Of a stretch of 64,000 nt of DNA, positions 9,495-18,472 are shown piece after piece (position 1 is the stretch's first letter; each line of letters opens with the position of its first letter). Position numbers and translations under genes: made by a program. The stretch is from Parasedimentitalea psychrophila (GTDB lineage Bacteria; Pseudomonadota; Alphaproteobacteria; Rhodobacterales; Rhodobacteraceae). The notes below the pieces were generated by a model. The model saw only the letters and a list, made by a program, of their open reading frames with translations. It ran no database searches and was not told the origin of the DNA. Location: positions 62,001-126,000 of the forward strand of contig NZ_CP127247.1 of NCBI RefSeq assembly GCF_030285785.1, given 5' to 3'.

Positions 9495-9543
9495 GGGGGC
9501 GGTCTGCCCCCGGACCCCCGAAGGTATTTGAAACAAGAAGAAA
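9495..9543 (+). repeat. Intergenic element with G/C hairpin, mccB-mccA gap
   Basis: A hairpin GGGGGC-GGTCT-GCCCCC (9495-9511) is followed by CCGGACCCCCGAAGGTATTTG and AAACAAGAAGAAA. The layout matches the elements at 36258 and (inverted) 47868. Confidence 0.65.
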
Positions 9544-9551
9544 CATCAGGC

Positions 9552-11156
9552 TCACATCCGGAACACGCCAAAGCGTGTGTCCTCGATCGGAGCATTGAGG
9601 GCAGCGCCCAGAGATAGGGACAGCACATCCCTCGATTTGCGTGGATCAATAATGCCATCATCCCACAGGCGCGCCGAGGCGTAGAGAGGGTGGCTTTGTT
9701 GTTCGAACATATCGATGGTGGGCTGTTTGAAGGCGGCCTCTTCTTGGGCGCTCCAGCTGCCACCCTTGCGCTCGATGCCGTCGCGTTTGACTGTCGCCAG
9801 CACTCCAGCGGCCTGTTCGCCGCCCATGACGGATATGCGACTGTTCGGCCAGGTCCACAGGAACCGCGGCTGATAGGCGCGCCCCGCCATGCCGTAGTTG
9901 CCCGCGCCAAAGGAGCCGCCAACCAGCATGGTTACTTTCGGCACATTGGTCGAGGCCACCGCCGTCACCATCTTGGCACCATGCCGCGCGATGCCTTCGT
10001 TTTCATATTTGCGTCCGACCATGAAGCCGGTGATGTTTTGCAGGAACACCAGCGGGATTTTACGCTGCGAGCACAGCTCGACGAAATGCGCGCCTTTTTG
10101 CGCCGCCTCGGAAAACAGCACGCCATTGTTGGCAACAATGCCAATCGGGCAGCCTTTGAGATGGGCAAAGCCGGTGACCAGAGTTTCGCCATAGCGCGAC
10201 TTGAATTCATCAAAGCGCGATCCGTCGACCAACCGGGCGATCACCTCGCGGATATCATAGGGCGTGCGCAGATCACCGGGCACCACGCCGAGAATTTCCT
10301 CCGGGTCATAGGCGGGCTCTTCCGGACTCTGCCAGTCGACGGTCTGCGGCTTGCGCCTGTTCAGCGACAGAACCGCACGGCGCGCCAGTTCCAGAGCATG
10401 GGCATCATCCTCGGCCAGGTAATCGGCCACCCCCGAAAGCCGGGTGTGCACGTCGCCACCGCCCAGATCTTCGGCGCTGACCACCTCACCCGTTGCCGCC
10501 TTGAGCAGCGGTGGCCCGGCCAGAAAGATAGTACCTTGATCACGCACGATAATGGTGACGTCCGACATCGCAGGTACATAGGCGCCACCGGCGGTACAGC
10601 TGCCCATGACAACGGCAATCTGCGCAATGCCCTTGGCCGACATCCGCGCCTGATTGTAGAAAATCCGGCCAAAGTGGTCGCGATCGGGGAACACTTCGTC
10701 CTGTTGCGGCAGGTTGGCGCCACCGCTGTCGACCAGATAGATGCAGGGCAGGTGGTTTTCCTCGGCGATTTCCTGTGCCCGCAGGTGCTTTTTCACCGTC
10801 ATCGGAAAATAGGTGCCGCCCTTTACCGTGGCGTCATTGCAGACCACCATGACGTCTTGGCCCTGCACCCGGCCAATGCCGGTGATCACCCCGGCACCGG
10901 GGGCGGCCCCATCATACATATTATGGGCGGCGGTGGTGCCAATCTCCAGAAACGGCGAGCCGGGATCGAGCAGATTGGCCACCCGGCGGCGCGGCAGCAT
11001 CTTGCCCCTGCCCTCGTGACGGGTCCGTGAACGTTCGCCGCCACCCATGCGGGCGGTCTCGGCCACCTCAGAGACTTGCGCCAATGCGTCGAGATGCACA
11101 GCGCGGTTTGCTTTGAAGCCTTCGGAGGAAGGCAGCGCTTTGGATTTGAGTTTCAT
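9552..11156 (-). CDS. mccB: Methylcrotonoyl-CoA carboxylase, carboxyltransferase beta subunit
   Basis: Transfers CO2 from biotin to 3-methylcrotonyl-CoA. The 534 residues carry the carboxyltransferase N and C domains. Characteristic oxyanion loops are [15 protein letters not shown] and [16 protein letters not shown], and [13 protein letters not shown] lies near the C terminus. The ATG ([13 protein letters not shown]) has GAGAG 7 nt upstream. An in-frame GTG two codons earlier would sit on that site. It is co-transcribed with mccA, with an 87-nt gap holding the repeat element. Also called liuB. Confidence 0.94.
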   Translation of the reverse strand: MKLKSKALPSSEGFKANRAVHLDALAQVSEVAETARMGGGERSRTRHEGRGKMLPRRRVANLLDPGSPFLEIGTTAAHNMYDGAAPGAGVITGIGRVQGQDVMVVCNDATVKGGTYFPMTVKKHLRAQEIAEENHLPCIYLVDSGGANLPQQDEVFPDRDHFGRIFYNQARMSAKGIAQIAVVMGSCTAGGAYVPAMSDVTIIVRDQGTIFLAGPPLLKAATGEVVSAEDLGGGDVHTRLSGVADYLAEDDAHALELARRAVLSLNRRKPQTVDWQSPEEPAYDPEEILGVVPGDLRTPYDIREVIARLVDGSRFDEFKSRYGETLVTGFAHLKGCPIGIVANNGVLFSEAAQKGAHFVELCSQRKIPLVFLQNITGFMVGRKYENEGIARHGAKMVTAVASTNVPKVTMLVGGSFGAGNYGMAGRAYQPRFLWTWPNSRISVMGGEQAAGVLATVKRDGIERKGGSWSAQEEAAFKQPTIDMFEQQSHPLYASARLWDDGIIDPRKSRDVLSLSLGAALNAPIEDTRFGVFRM

Positions 11157-11229
11157 GTCCACACTCTCGTCTTGGGTTCAAAGATGTTAGATTGGTCGGT
11201 CACTGCGGTTATCAGCCAAATGGCAAAGG

Positions 11230-12762
11230 TCATAACAACATCTCCGCCGCCGCCCGGGCCTTCAGCTCCTTGCGGATCACCTTGCCGGTCACCGTCATCG
11301 GCAGCGCCTCAACAAAACTAATCTCACGCGGGTAGGAATACTGGGCAAGGTGGGTTTTGACGTGATCCTGCAGCTCTTTCGCCGTCACCTGGGCGGCCGG
11401 TTTCAGCACCACATAGGCCTTGACGATCTCGGTACGCAGCGGGTCAGGCTTGCCCACCACCCCCACGGTGGCCACCGCCGGGTGGGTCATCAGGCAATCC
11501 TCGATCTCGGCCGGGCCAATGCGATAGCCGGAGGAGGTGATCACATCATCCTCACGCCCGACAAAGCGCAGATACTCGCCCTCCCAGATGCCGCGGTCGC
11601 CAGTGATCAACCAGTCCCCCCGGAACTTGGCAGCGGTCTCATCCGGGCGGTTCCAGTATTTCAGCATCATCGAGGGCGATCCACGGCGCACCGCGACATC
11701 GCCCTCGCCTGCGGTCGCTTGGCCAGCGTCATCCAGCACGGCCACCGTATGACCCGGCACTGCCTTGCCGATGCAACCGGGGCGGGGCGCATAATCGGCA
11801 CCGCAGGACGAGGCCACCATATTGCATTCGGTCTGGCCGTAGAATTCGTTGATACTCACGCCCAGACGCCGCTTGCCCCAGGCGAGCATCTCGGCGCCCA
11901 GGGGCTCTCCGCCAGAGGCAACCGAGCGCAGACCGTCGAGCCCCTGCCCGGCGGCCTTGAGCATGCGCAGGGCTGTGGGCGGGAAGAACACGTTGCGCAC
12001 ATCGCCGCGCGCGATCACATCGGCGCAGGCCTCAGGGGTGAATTTGTCCAACCGGGCCGCCACCACGGGCACCCCCAGTGCCAATCCCGGCATGGCGACA
12101 TCAAACAAACCACCGATCCAGGCCCAGTCGGCCGGGGTCCACAGGCAATCGCCCGGTTGGCCCAAGTGGTCGTGGCTGATCGCCACGCCGGGCAAATGAC
12201 CGGTCAACACCCAGTGGCCGTGCAACGCGCCTTTGGGACTGCCGGTGGTGCCGGATGTATAGATCAAAACGGCCGGGGTATCAGGCAAGGTCTCGGCAAA
12301 AGCAACTTCGCCGCCAGCCAGCCCGACCTGATCGACCAACACCGCCTCGGCCAGATCGCCTAGCAAATCACTACCCTCAGTATCGGTGAAGACGAACTGC
12401 AAACCAGCGTCGCCAGCTCGGCTGGCCAGAGCATCACGTTTGAACAATTTGAACAGCGGCACCGAAATGGCACCGACCTTCCACACCGCCAGATGCGCAG
12501 CCACGCACCATGGCGACTGGCTGAGCAAAACACCGACGCGATCGCCGGGCTGAATGCGGGTCAGCAGATAGCGCGCTAAGGCATCTACCATGCTCCCCAG
12601 TTCACCATAAGAAACATCAACCCTCAGCGGCCCGGTCAGGTCGATCACCGCCAGCTGACCAGCAGGCTGCGCCAACGCCTGTGCCGCCATGTTAAACGGT
12701 TCAAGGTGATCCAGGTTACCATCGGGCTGCAAGTCGGAAATATTGCGTATTTCAGTCGTCAT
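11230..12762 (-). CDS. AMP-dependent acyl-CoA synthetase in the leucine/isovalerate cluster
   Basis: ANL-superfamily ligase of 510 residues that activates a carboxylic acid to its CoA thioester through an acyl-AMP. The phosphate-binding loop is IYTSGTTGSPKGALHGH. The A5-type motif is NEFYGQTECNMV, followed by LITGDRG and C-terminal GKVIRKELKA with the adenylation Lys. The position between ivd and mccBA suggests short or branched-chain acids such as isovalerate, or acetoacetate released by HMG-CoA lyase. The sequence alone does not decide this. Start ATG at MTTEIRNISD, with the promoter region shared with ompW. Confidence 0.87.
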   Translation of the reverse strand: MTTEIRNISDLQPDGNLDHLEPFNMAAQALAQPAGQLAVIDLTGPLRVDVSYGELGSMVDALARYLLTRIQPGDRVGVLLSQSPWCVAAHLAVWKVGAISVPLFKLFKRDALASRAGDAGLQFVFTDTEGSDLLGDLAEAVLVDQVGLAGGEVAFAETLPDTPAVLIYTSGTTGSPKGALHGHWVLTGHLPGVAISHDHLGQPGDCLWTPADWAWIGGLFDVAMPGLALGVPVVAARLDKFTPEACADVIARGDVRNVFFPPTALRMLKAAGQGLDGLRSVASGGEPLGAEMLAWGKRRLGVSINEFYGQTECNMVASSCGADYAPRPGCIGKAVPGHTVAVLDDAGQATAGEGDVAVRRGSPSMMLKYWNRPDETAAKFRGDWLITGDRGIWEGEYLRFVGREDDVITSSGYRIGPAEIEDCLMTHPAVATVGVVGKPDPLRTEIVKAYVVLKPAAQVTAKELQDHVKTHLAQYSYPREISFVEALPMTVTGKVIRKELKARAAAEMLL

Positions 12763-12833
12763 TGAGTATGCTCCCAGCGCATAGCAGCTATGTTGTATTT
12801 CGCTGTTTTTTCAAAGGCAAAGTCATCAGGTTT

Positions 12834-12847
12834 TTGATCCAAATCAG
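12834..12847 (+). promoter_or_regulatory. FNR/FnrL-type box upstream of ompW
   Basis: TTGAT-CCAA-ATCAG matches the FNR consensus TTGAT-N4-ATCAA at 9 of 10 informative bases. It is centred about 68 nt before the ompW ATG in the ompW/acyl-CoA synthetase divergent gap. OmpW is an oxygen-responsive porin in enterobacteria, which fits. Confidence 0.6.
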
Positions 12848-12908
12848 AGCTGTGGCGCGCGCCCTCAGGTATCTCTTGAGCCCATACAGAAGAAAAGGCT
12901 GATCCCCG

Positions 12909-13514
12909 ATGAAACGCACCGTAGCTGCCCTGGCTTTGACCGCCGCATTTGCTGCCCTTGCCGCCCCTGCAACCGCCCAATCTCAAGGCGACTGGACCAT
13001 TGGTGTCGGCGTCGCCAACGTCAATCCCAAGTCCGGCAATGGCACCCTCGCGGGTGGTACTGCCAGCATTGCCGACGACACTCAGCTGTCGCTGACCGCA
13101 GAATATTTCATCCGTGACAACATTGGTATCGAGCTGCTGGCCGCCACCCCGTTTGAGCATGACATCAACATCAGCGGCGTTGGCTTTGCCGGAACCACTC
13201 GGCAACTGCCGCCCACCCTGTCGGTCAACTACCACTTCCCGACCAAAGGCAAGATCAAACCCTTTGTCGGCGTTGGCCTGAACTATACCACTTTCTTTGA
13301 GGAGGCCTCGCCTTTGGGCGTCCTGGAACTGGACGACAGCTGGGGCTATGCGGTTCAGGTTGGGGCTGACTGGCAGATCTCGGACCGCGGCGCGCTGCGT
13401 CTGAATGTGCGCTACATCGACATTGACAGCGACGTCACCCTGGACGGTGCCTCCATCGGCACCGCCGAGATCGATCCGATTGTGGTTGGCCTTAGCTACG
13501 TGCACCGCTTCTGA
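12909..13514 (+). CDS. ompW: OmpW family outer membrane protein
   Basis: Predicted eight-stranded beta-barrel of 201 residues. A Sec signal peptide (MKRTVAALALTAAFAALAAPATA) ends near residue 23. The mature part starts with the typical GDWTIGVGVANVNPKSGNG and contains DNIGIELLAATPF, the GVGLNYTTF strand and a terminal Phe (LSYVHRF) as expected for outer-membrane insertion. The family forms a narrow hydrophobic channel, and the natural substrate here is unknown. The gene lies on the opposite strand inside the liu cluster and has an FNR-like box upstream, so expression under low oxygen is likely. Confidence 0.92.
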   Translation: MKRTVAALALTAAFAALAAPATAQSQGDWTIGVGVANVNPKSGNGTLAGGTASIADDTQLSLTAEYFIRDNIGIELLAATPFEHDINISGVGFAGTTRQLPPTLSVNYHFPTKGKIKPFVGVGLNYTTFFEEASPLGVLELDDSWGYAVQVGADWQISDRGALRLNVRYIDIDSDVTLDGASIGTAEIDPIVVGLSYVHRF

Positions 13515-13533
13515 TCCTTTGATCCAATTCCTG

Positions 13534-13560
13534 ACGGCGGGCCACAGCGGCCTGCCGTTT
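13534..13560 (+). terminator. Intrinsic terminator of ompW
   Basis: A 10-bp stem ACGGCGGGCC / GGCCTGCCGT (one G-U pair) with a 5-nt loop, followed by TTT, starts 20 nt after the ompW stop. It lies in the convergent gap with ivd. Confidence 0.6.
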
Positions 13561-13631
13561 GGATATGGGTCCTGCGGGATATCCCTCGGTCACGCAGGCC
13601 CAGTGCCTTTCTCCTCCGCCTCAGCGGCCCT

Positions 13632-14795
13632 TCAGGTCATTGACCCCATCAGCTCGCGGCCAATCAGCATACGGCGAATTTCCGATGTCCCGGCGCCGAT
13701 TTCCATCAGCTTGGCATCACGGAAAATGCGGCCCACCGGATTGTCGGACAGATAGCCTGCCCCGCCCAGAGCCTGCACCGCCTGATGCGCCTGCACCATG
13801 GCCTGTTCGGATGCGTACAGACAGCAAGCCGCCGCGTCCTGCCGGGTCACCGTGCCACGGTCGCAGGCCTTGGCAACTTCATAGACATAGGCACGCGCTG
13901 AATTCATCGCTGTATACATGTCTGCGATCTTGCCCTGCATCAGCTGGAACGAGCCGATAGGCTGTCCAAACTGCTTGCGCTCGGCCAGATAGGGCATCAT
14001 TTCATCCATACAGGACGCGATGATGCCAGTGCCGATCCCCGCCAGAACCACACGTTCATAGTCCAGCCCCGACATCAGCACTGCAACGCCGCGCCCCTCT
14101 TCGCCCAGCACGTTCTCAAACGGCACCTGGACGTCATCAAAGATCAGCTCGGCGGTGTTCGACCCGCGCATCCCCAGCTTGTCGAAATGTGGCGAGGTCG
14201 AAAACCCGGTCATTTCCTTTTCGACGATAAAGGCGGTGATGCCCTTCGAGCCGGCATCAGGGTCTGTCTTGGCATAGACCACCAGCGTGTCGGCATCAGG
14301 ACCATTGGTGATCCAGTATTTGTTACCGTTCAGCCGGTAATGATCGTTCCGTTTTTCCGCCCGCAGCGTCATTGATACCACATCAGACCCGGCGCCGGCC
14401 TCGGACATTGCCAAGGCGCCAACGTGATCGCCAGACACCAGTCCCGGCAGGTATTTTGCCCGCTGCGCATCGCTGCCGTTCAGTTTGATCTGGTTGACGC
14501 AAAGGTTGGAGTGCGCACCGTAAGACAGCGCCACCGAGGCACTGGCACGGGCCACTTCCTCGACCGCGATGGTATGCGCCAGATAGGACATGCCCGCGCC
14601 ACCGAACGCCTCGGGAACCGTGACCCCCAACAGGCCCAGATCCCCCATCTCTTTCCACAGCTCAGCGGGGAACTCGTTGCTCTGGTCAATCTGCTGCGCC
14701 ATCGGCTTGACCCGATCCTGCGCCCAGCGGTGCACCATATCACGCAGCGCGTTCACATCGTCACCTAGATCGAATTGCATACTTGCATTGAACAT
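13632..14795 (-). CDS. ivd: Isovaleryl-CoA dehydrogenase
   Basis: FAD-dependent acyl-CoA dehydrogenase (387 residues) that oxidises isovaleryl-CoA to 3-methylcrotonyl-CoA and passes electrons to ETF. It has the standard N-terminal helical, beta and C-terminal helical domains. Motifs include [15 protein letters not shown], the [10 protein letters not shown] flavin segment, [14 protein letters not shown] with the Glu used by isovaleryl-CoA dehydrogenases, and C-terminal [19 protein letters not shown]... (first part only) with a [14 protein letters not shown] ending. GGAGG-rich sequence precedes the ATG. First gene of the cluster; promoter and TetR-type palindrome lie just upstream. Also called liuA. 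Confidence 0.95.
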   Translation of the reverse strand: MFNASMQFDLGDDVNALRDMVHRWAQDRVKPMAQQIDQSNEFPAELWKEMGDLGLLGVTVPEAFGGAGMSYLAHTIAVEEVARASASVALSYGAHSNLCVNQIKLNGSDAQRAKYLPGLVSGDHVGALAMSEAGAGSDVVSMTLRAEKRNDHYRLNGNKYWITNGPDADTLVVYAKTDPDAGSKGITAFIVEKEMTGFSTSPHFDKLGMRGSNTAELIFDDVQVPFENVLGEEGRGVAVLMSGLDYERVVLAGIGTGIIASCMDEMMPYLAERKQFGQPIGSFQLMQGKIADMYTAMNSARAYVYEVAKACDRGTVTRQDAAACCLYASEQAMVQAHQAVQALGGAGYLSDNPVGRIFRDAKLMEIGAGTSEIRRMLIGRELMGSMT

Positions 14796-14830
14796 TGCAG
14801 GCTCCCTCCCAAAGGTCGTCTCAAATTATC

Positions 14831-14844
14831 TGAACAGTCGTTCA
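14831..14844. promoter_or_regulatory. TetR-type operator at the ivd transcription start
   Basis: TGAACAGTCGTTCA has perfect 5-bp arms (TGAAC/GTTCA) around 4 bases, the shape of many TetR-family sites. It covers the expected transcription start, so a bound protein should repress. No regulator gene lies next to it. The leucine regulators known in other proteobacteria are LiuR (MerR) and LiuQ (TetR). Confidence 0.5.
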
Positions 14845-14845
14845 T

Positions 14846-14874
14846 TTATTAGAACAGGGTTTGATTCGCGTCAA
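14846..14874 (-). promoter_or_regulatory. Promoter of ivd / liu cluster
   Basis: On the minus strand TTGACG (14874-14869), a 17-nt spacer and TAATAA (14851-14846) form a good sigma-70-type promoter about 50 nt upstream of the ivd ATG. The adjacent palindrome begins 1 nt after the -10 box. Confidence 0.6.
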
Positions 14875-15051
14875 CCGCAACACGCCGGGGTCTGGTTCAA
14901 ACCAAGGGCAATGACCATTGATGGCATAAAATACCCGGCATCTGGACATGCGCCTGCTTCCAAACAACCACAGGGATGTTTAGCTCAGGAGAGGACCCAT
15001 GCCACCGCAGAGCCAGCATGGGATTTCACCGGTCCAAACCGGTGGTATGTG

Positions 15052-16245
15052 TCACTTGCTCTGAAAGACGGCGCCGACCTCTGCCCGAATGATCCGGGCA
15101 ATCAGCGCGCAATCCTGCAGGCTGAACGTCAGCGGCACCCGCATATCGACGATGCCAGCCAGGACACGGTCACTTTGCGGCAGGCTTTGCGGCTTGGCGT
15201 AGCGCCAACTGTCATAGCGCGAGGTAAAGGCAACCGGCTCGGCACCGCCGAACCACTTCAGCTCTACCCCGCGTTCGCCACAGCGGCGAATGACCGCCTG
15301 CAGCTTGTCCGCCGTCCAGTCGAGCAACAGAAACTGGATCGATGAGCCAACATAGACCTCCGCCTCGGGCCGCTTGATCAGCCGCAATCCCGGCGTATCC
15401 TGCAGACCGGCCTCGATACATTGGTACCGCGCGTTCCAGCGCGCCACCTGAGTCTGCAGATCGCGCAGCTGTGGCCGCAGGATGGCGGCGCGCAGATTAT
15501 CCATCCGGCCAGAAATATTGGGGGTGTCATACTTGATGCGGTCAAACACCGATGGGTCCGGTGCCGCCAGGTGACGCTCGAACAGCATATAAGAACCGGA
15601 CAGCATGATCGCCCGTGCGGCGACCTCCTCGTCGTCGGTGACCAGCAATCCGCCTTCACCCGAATTCACGTGCTTGTAGGTCTGGCAGGAATAACAGCCA
15701 ATCGCGCCTTGCCGCCCTGACGCAATGCCGTTCCACGAGGCCCCCATCGTGTGGGCGCAATCCTCGATCACGGTGACACCGGCGGCGTCACAGATCTGCA
15801 TCAGCTGATCCATGTCACACAGATGACCGCGCATGTGGCTGAGCATCAGCACCCGCGCCTGACCCGCCTTGGCGGCCAGATCATCCAGATCAATCACCAG
15901 ATCCTCGGTGACATCGACAAACACCGGCTCAGCCCCAAGCGAGGCAATCGCGCCCGGCACCGGCGCCAGCGTAAAGGCATTGGTCAGCACCCGGTCGCCC
16001 GGCTTCACCCCCACCGCACGCAGCGCTGTCGCCAGCGCATAGCCGCCCGAGGCGACCGCAAGACAGTATTTCGCCCCAACTTGCGCCGCGAATTCCTGCT
16101 CCAGCAGCGCCGCTTCGCCCAGCTCCCCCGGCTCAACATTATAGCGATGCAATCGCCCGTGACGCAAAACCTCCAGCGCCGCCTCAATTGCGGCATCTGA
16201 AAGTGGCTCTTGCTGGGTAAAACTACCTGAAAAAATCTCGTTCAT
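15052..16245 (-). CDS. DegT/DnrJ/EryC1/StrS-family PLP aminotransferase
   Basis: Fold-type I PLP enzyme of 397 residues, in the family that usually puts an amino group on nucleotide-linked keto-sugars. Landmarks are D162 of IEDCAHTMGASW, which contacts the PLP ring nitrogen, and the likely PLP lysine K191 in SCQTYKHVNSGEGG. The usual sugar-pathway partners (dehydratase, epimerase, glycosyltransferase) are not beside it; the neighbours are gph and ivd. The substrate therefore cannot be named, and a role in surface polysaccharide is only a guess. It ends 79 nt from the gph stop, transcribed in the same direction. Confidence 0.82.
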   Translation of the reverse strand: MNEIFSGSFTQQEPLSDAAIEAALEVLRHGRLHRYNVEPGELGEAALLEQEFAAQVGAKYCLAVASGGYALATALRAVGVKPGDRVLTNAFTLAPVPGAIASLGAEPVFVDVTEDLVIDLDDLAAKAGQARVLMLSHMRGHLCDMDQLMQICDAAGVTVIEDCAHTMGASWNGIASGRQGAIGCYSCQTYKHVNSGEGGLLVTDDEEVAARAIMLSGSYMLFERHLAAPDPSVFDRIKYDTPNISGRMDNLRAAILRPQLRDLQTQVARWNARYQCIEAGLQDTPGLRLIKRPEAEVYVGSSIQFLLLDWTADKLQAVIRRCGERGVELKWFGGAEPVAFTSRYDSWRYAKPQSLPQSDRVLAGIVDMRVPLTFSLQDCALIARIIRAEVGAVFQSK

Positions 16246-16323
16246 TCAGCGTTTTTGGGCTGCTGTTGGTGGATGGTCAAGGGGTTGCGTCGCCAAAAAC
16301 TTCACAACCGAACCGGTAAAACC

Positions 16324-16986
16324 TCAGCCGATCAGTCGCGCCACCAAGTCCGGCAAGTCACCAAAGTCATGCAACAGGCCTTCGGGTTTCAACGCCGCCA
16401 TATCCGCGCCCGATGGGCCAAAGGTCACCAGCACAGAGGGCACGCCTGCCGCCGCGGATGTGTTGCGGTCGGTATCGCTGTCGCCAATCAAAATCGTCTG
16501 TGCAGGATCACCACCGGCCCGCCGCGCCGCCTCGCGCAGGGGTTCCGGGTCCGGCTTGCGCACCGGCAATGTATCGGCCCCCACCAGCGAGGCAAAAGCA
16601 TCGCGCACGCCAAGTTTTACGAGCAAAAGTTCGGCCAGAGATTCCGGCTTATTTGTACATATTCCAACACCATAGCCAGCATTGCTCAACGTTTCGACAG
16701 CCGCCATTGCGCCTGGATACAACACTGTATGCAGCGCTATGGCCTCTCTGTATGCATCAAGAAGTACAGGGTAGTATTCATCCACAATCGCCGCATCATA
16801 GTGCTGCGCCCGTTTCAGCCCATGGCTCAGCATCATTCGTCCGCCGCGCAGGGCAATGGCAGCGTCTTCGGGCCGGTTCAGCAGATCGCCCAGACCCATC
16901 TGCCGAAAACAGCTGTTGGCCGCAGCCAGTAAATCACCCGAGGTATCCGCCAGGGTTCCGTCCAGATCAAAAATCACCGTTCGCAT
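16324..16986 (-). CDS. gph: Phosphoglycolate phosphatase (HAD superfamily)
   Basis: HAD-type hydrolase of 220 residues that dephosphorylates 2-phosphoglycolate. Motif I is FDLDGTLADT (both Asp present) right after the start. Motif II is GICTNKPESLAE, and motifs III/IV are RKPDPEPLREAARR and ILIGDSDTD. The start at MRTVIFDLDG is chosen because the open frame upstream has no family similarity and enters the glmU promoter region. It is divergent from glmU, with a 130-nt gap. The exact substrate is by family; a general sugar phosphatase role remains possible. Confidence 0.88.
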   Translation of the reverse strand: MRTVIFDLDGTLADTSGDLLAAANSCFRQMGLGDLLNRPEDAAIALRGGRMMLSHGLKRAQHYDAAIVDEYYPVLLDAYREAIALHTVLYPGAMAAVETLSNAGYGVGICTNKPESLAELLLVKLGVRDAFASLVGADTLPVRKPDPEPLREAARRAGGDPAQTILIGDSDTDRNTSAAAGVPSVLVTFGPSGADMAALKPEGLLHDFGDLPDLVARLIG

Positions 16987-17116
16987 TCTTGTCCCTTTCG
17001 GCGAAATTTCGCCATATGTTGTTGCAACCCGCAATCTTGTTTGATGCGGAGATGGCTTGCACCGCGCCCCCCAGCAGATAAAACGGGTTAAACAAGAAAA
17101 CAAAGAGAAAAGCCAC

Positions 17117-18472
17117 ATGAGCACTGCCCTGATCATCCTGGCCGCAGGCAAAGGCACTCGGATGAACTCTGATCTGCCTAAGGTCCTGCATCCAATTGCC
17201 CAAGCCCCGATGCTGGCCCATGCCATGCATGCCGGTCGTGCGCTGGACCCAGACCAGACGATTATCGTCGCCGGTCACGCCGCCGAGGCCGTCACCGCAG
17301 CCGTTGCCGAGATCGACGAGACCGCGCAGGTCGTGCTGCAGACCGAGCAACTGGGCACTGCCCATGCCGTTGATCAAGCCCGCTCCGCACTGGATGGATT
17401 CCAGGGTGATGTTGTGGTCTTGTATGGCGACACCCCCTTTCTGCAGCCCGAAACCCTAGAGCGTATGATCGCGGCCCGCGCCGATGCGGACCTAGTGATC
17501 CTTGGCTTTCAGGCCGCTGACCCTGCCCGCTATGGCCGTCTTGTGATGGATGGCGACGTTCTGGAACGCATCGTTGAATACAAAGATGCCAATGAAGCCG
17601 AACGCGCCATTTCATTCTGCAACTCGGGCCTCATCGCCTGCAACGCCAAGCTGCTGTTCGACCTAATCGCCAAAGTCGGCAATGAAAACGCATCCAGTGA
17701 GTACTATCTCACCGATGTGGTTGAGCTGGCCCGCGCTCAGGGGTGCCGCGTCACCGCTGTGGCCTGTGACGAAGAGGAAACTCTGGGCGTCAATTCGCGC
17801 GCTGATCTGGCCCGTGCCGACGCGGTATTCCAGTCCCGTGCGCGGGCTGAACTGCTGGATCTGGGCGTCACTCTGATGGCGCCTGAAACCGTCTATCTGT
17901 CGCTGGACACCTTCATTGGCCGCGACGCTGTGATCGAACCCAATGTGGTGTTTGGCCCCGGAGTGACGGTGGAAAGCGGCGCCTTGATCCGGGCCTTTTC
18001 ACATCTCGAAGGCTGCCACGTCAGCCGCGGTGCCAAGGTCGGCCCCTATGCCCGGCTGCGCCCCGGTGCGGAGCTGGCCGAGAACACCCATGTGGGCAAC
18101 TTTGTCGAAATCAAGAACGCCGAGATCTCTGAGGGCGCCAAAATCAACCACCTCAGCTATATCGGCGACGCCTCGGTCGGCAAACGGACCAACATCGGCG
18201 CAGGCACCATCACCTGCAACTACGACGGCGTGATGAAGCATCACACCGAAATCGGCAGCGATGCCTTTATCGGCTCCAACACCCTGCTGGTCGCCCCGGT
18301 CAAAATCGGCGATGAGGCGATGACGGCAACCGGCGCCGTTGTCACTCGGGATGTCGAGGACGGTGCGCTGGCGATTGCCCGCACGCCGCAGGTCAACAAA
18401 CCCGGTCGGGCGCAAAAACTGATGGATCTGCTGCGCGCCAAAAAGGCCCGCCGCGATGGAGGAGACGCCTGA
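17117..18472 (+). CDS. glmU: Bifunctional GlmU: N-acetylglucosamine-1-P uridyltransferase / glucosamine-1-P acetyltransferase
   Basis: Makes UDP-GlcNAc for peptidoglycan and LPS. The 451 residues comprise an N-terminal pyrophosphorylase domain with the signature LAAGKGTRMNSDLPK, and a C-terminal left-handed beta-helix of hexapeptide repeats (from about residue 255). Later motifs are GNFVEIKNAEI, LSYIGDASVG and NYDGVMKHHTEIGSDAFIG. The start is MSTALIILAAGKG. Its TGA overlaps the ATG of glmS by one base (TGATG), so the two enzymes of amino-sugar synthesis are translationally coupled. Confidence 0.97.
   Translation: MSTALIILAAGKGTRMNSDLPKVLHPIAQAPMLAHAMHAGRALDPDQTIIVAGHAAEAVTAAVAEIDETAQVVLQTEQLGTAHAVDQARSALDGFQGDVVVLYGDTPFLQPETLERMIAARADADLVILGFQAADPARYGRLVMDGDVLERIVEYKDANEAERAISFCNSGLIACNAKLLFDLIAKVGNENASSEYYLTDVVELARAQGCRVTAVACDEEETLGVNSRADLARADAVFQSRARAELLDLGVTLMAPETVYLSLDTFIGRDAVIEPNVVFGPGVTVESGALIRAFSHLEGCHVSRGAKVGPYARLRPGAELAENTHVGNFVEIKNAEISEGAKINHLSYIGDASVGKRTNIGAGTITCNYDGVMKHHTEIGSDAFIGSNTLLVAPVKIGDEAMTATGAVVTRDVEDGALAIARTPQVNKPGRAQKLMDLLRAKKARRDGGDA

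Noticed and set aside
12759-13505. 248-codon minus-strand frame opposite ompW
   Set aside because: ompW has a signal peptide, barrel features and an upstream regulatory site. The antisense product has no recognisable features.
17057-17116. Longer N terminus for GlmU starting at 17057
   Set aside because: The first 20 residues have no family similarity, and the conserved LAAGKGTRM motif should lie close to the start.
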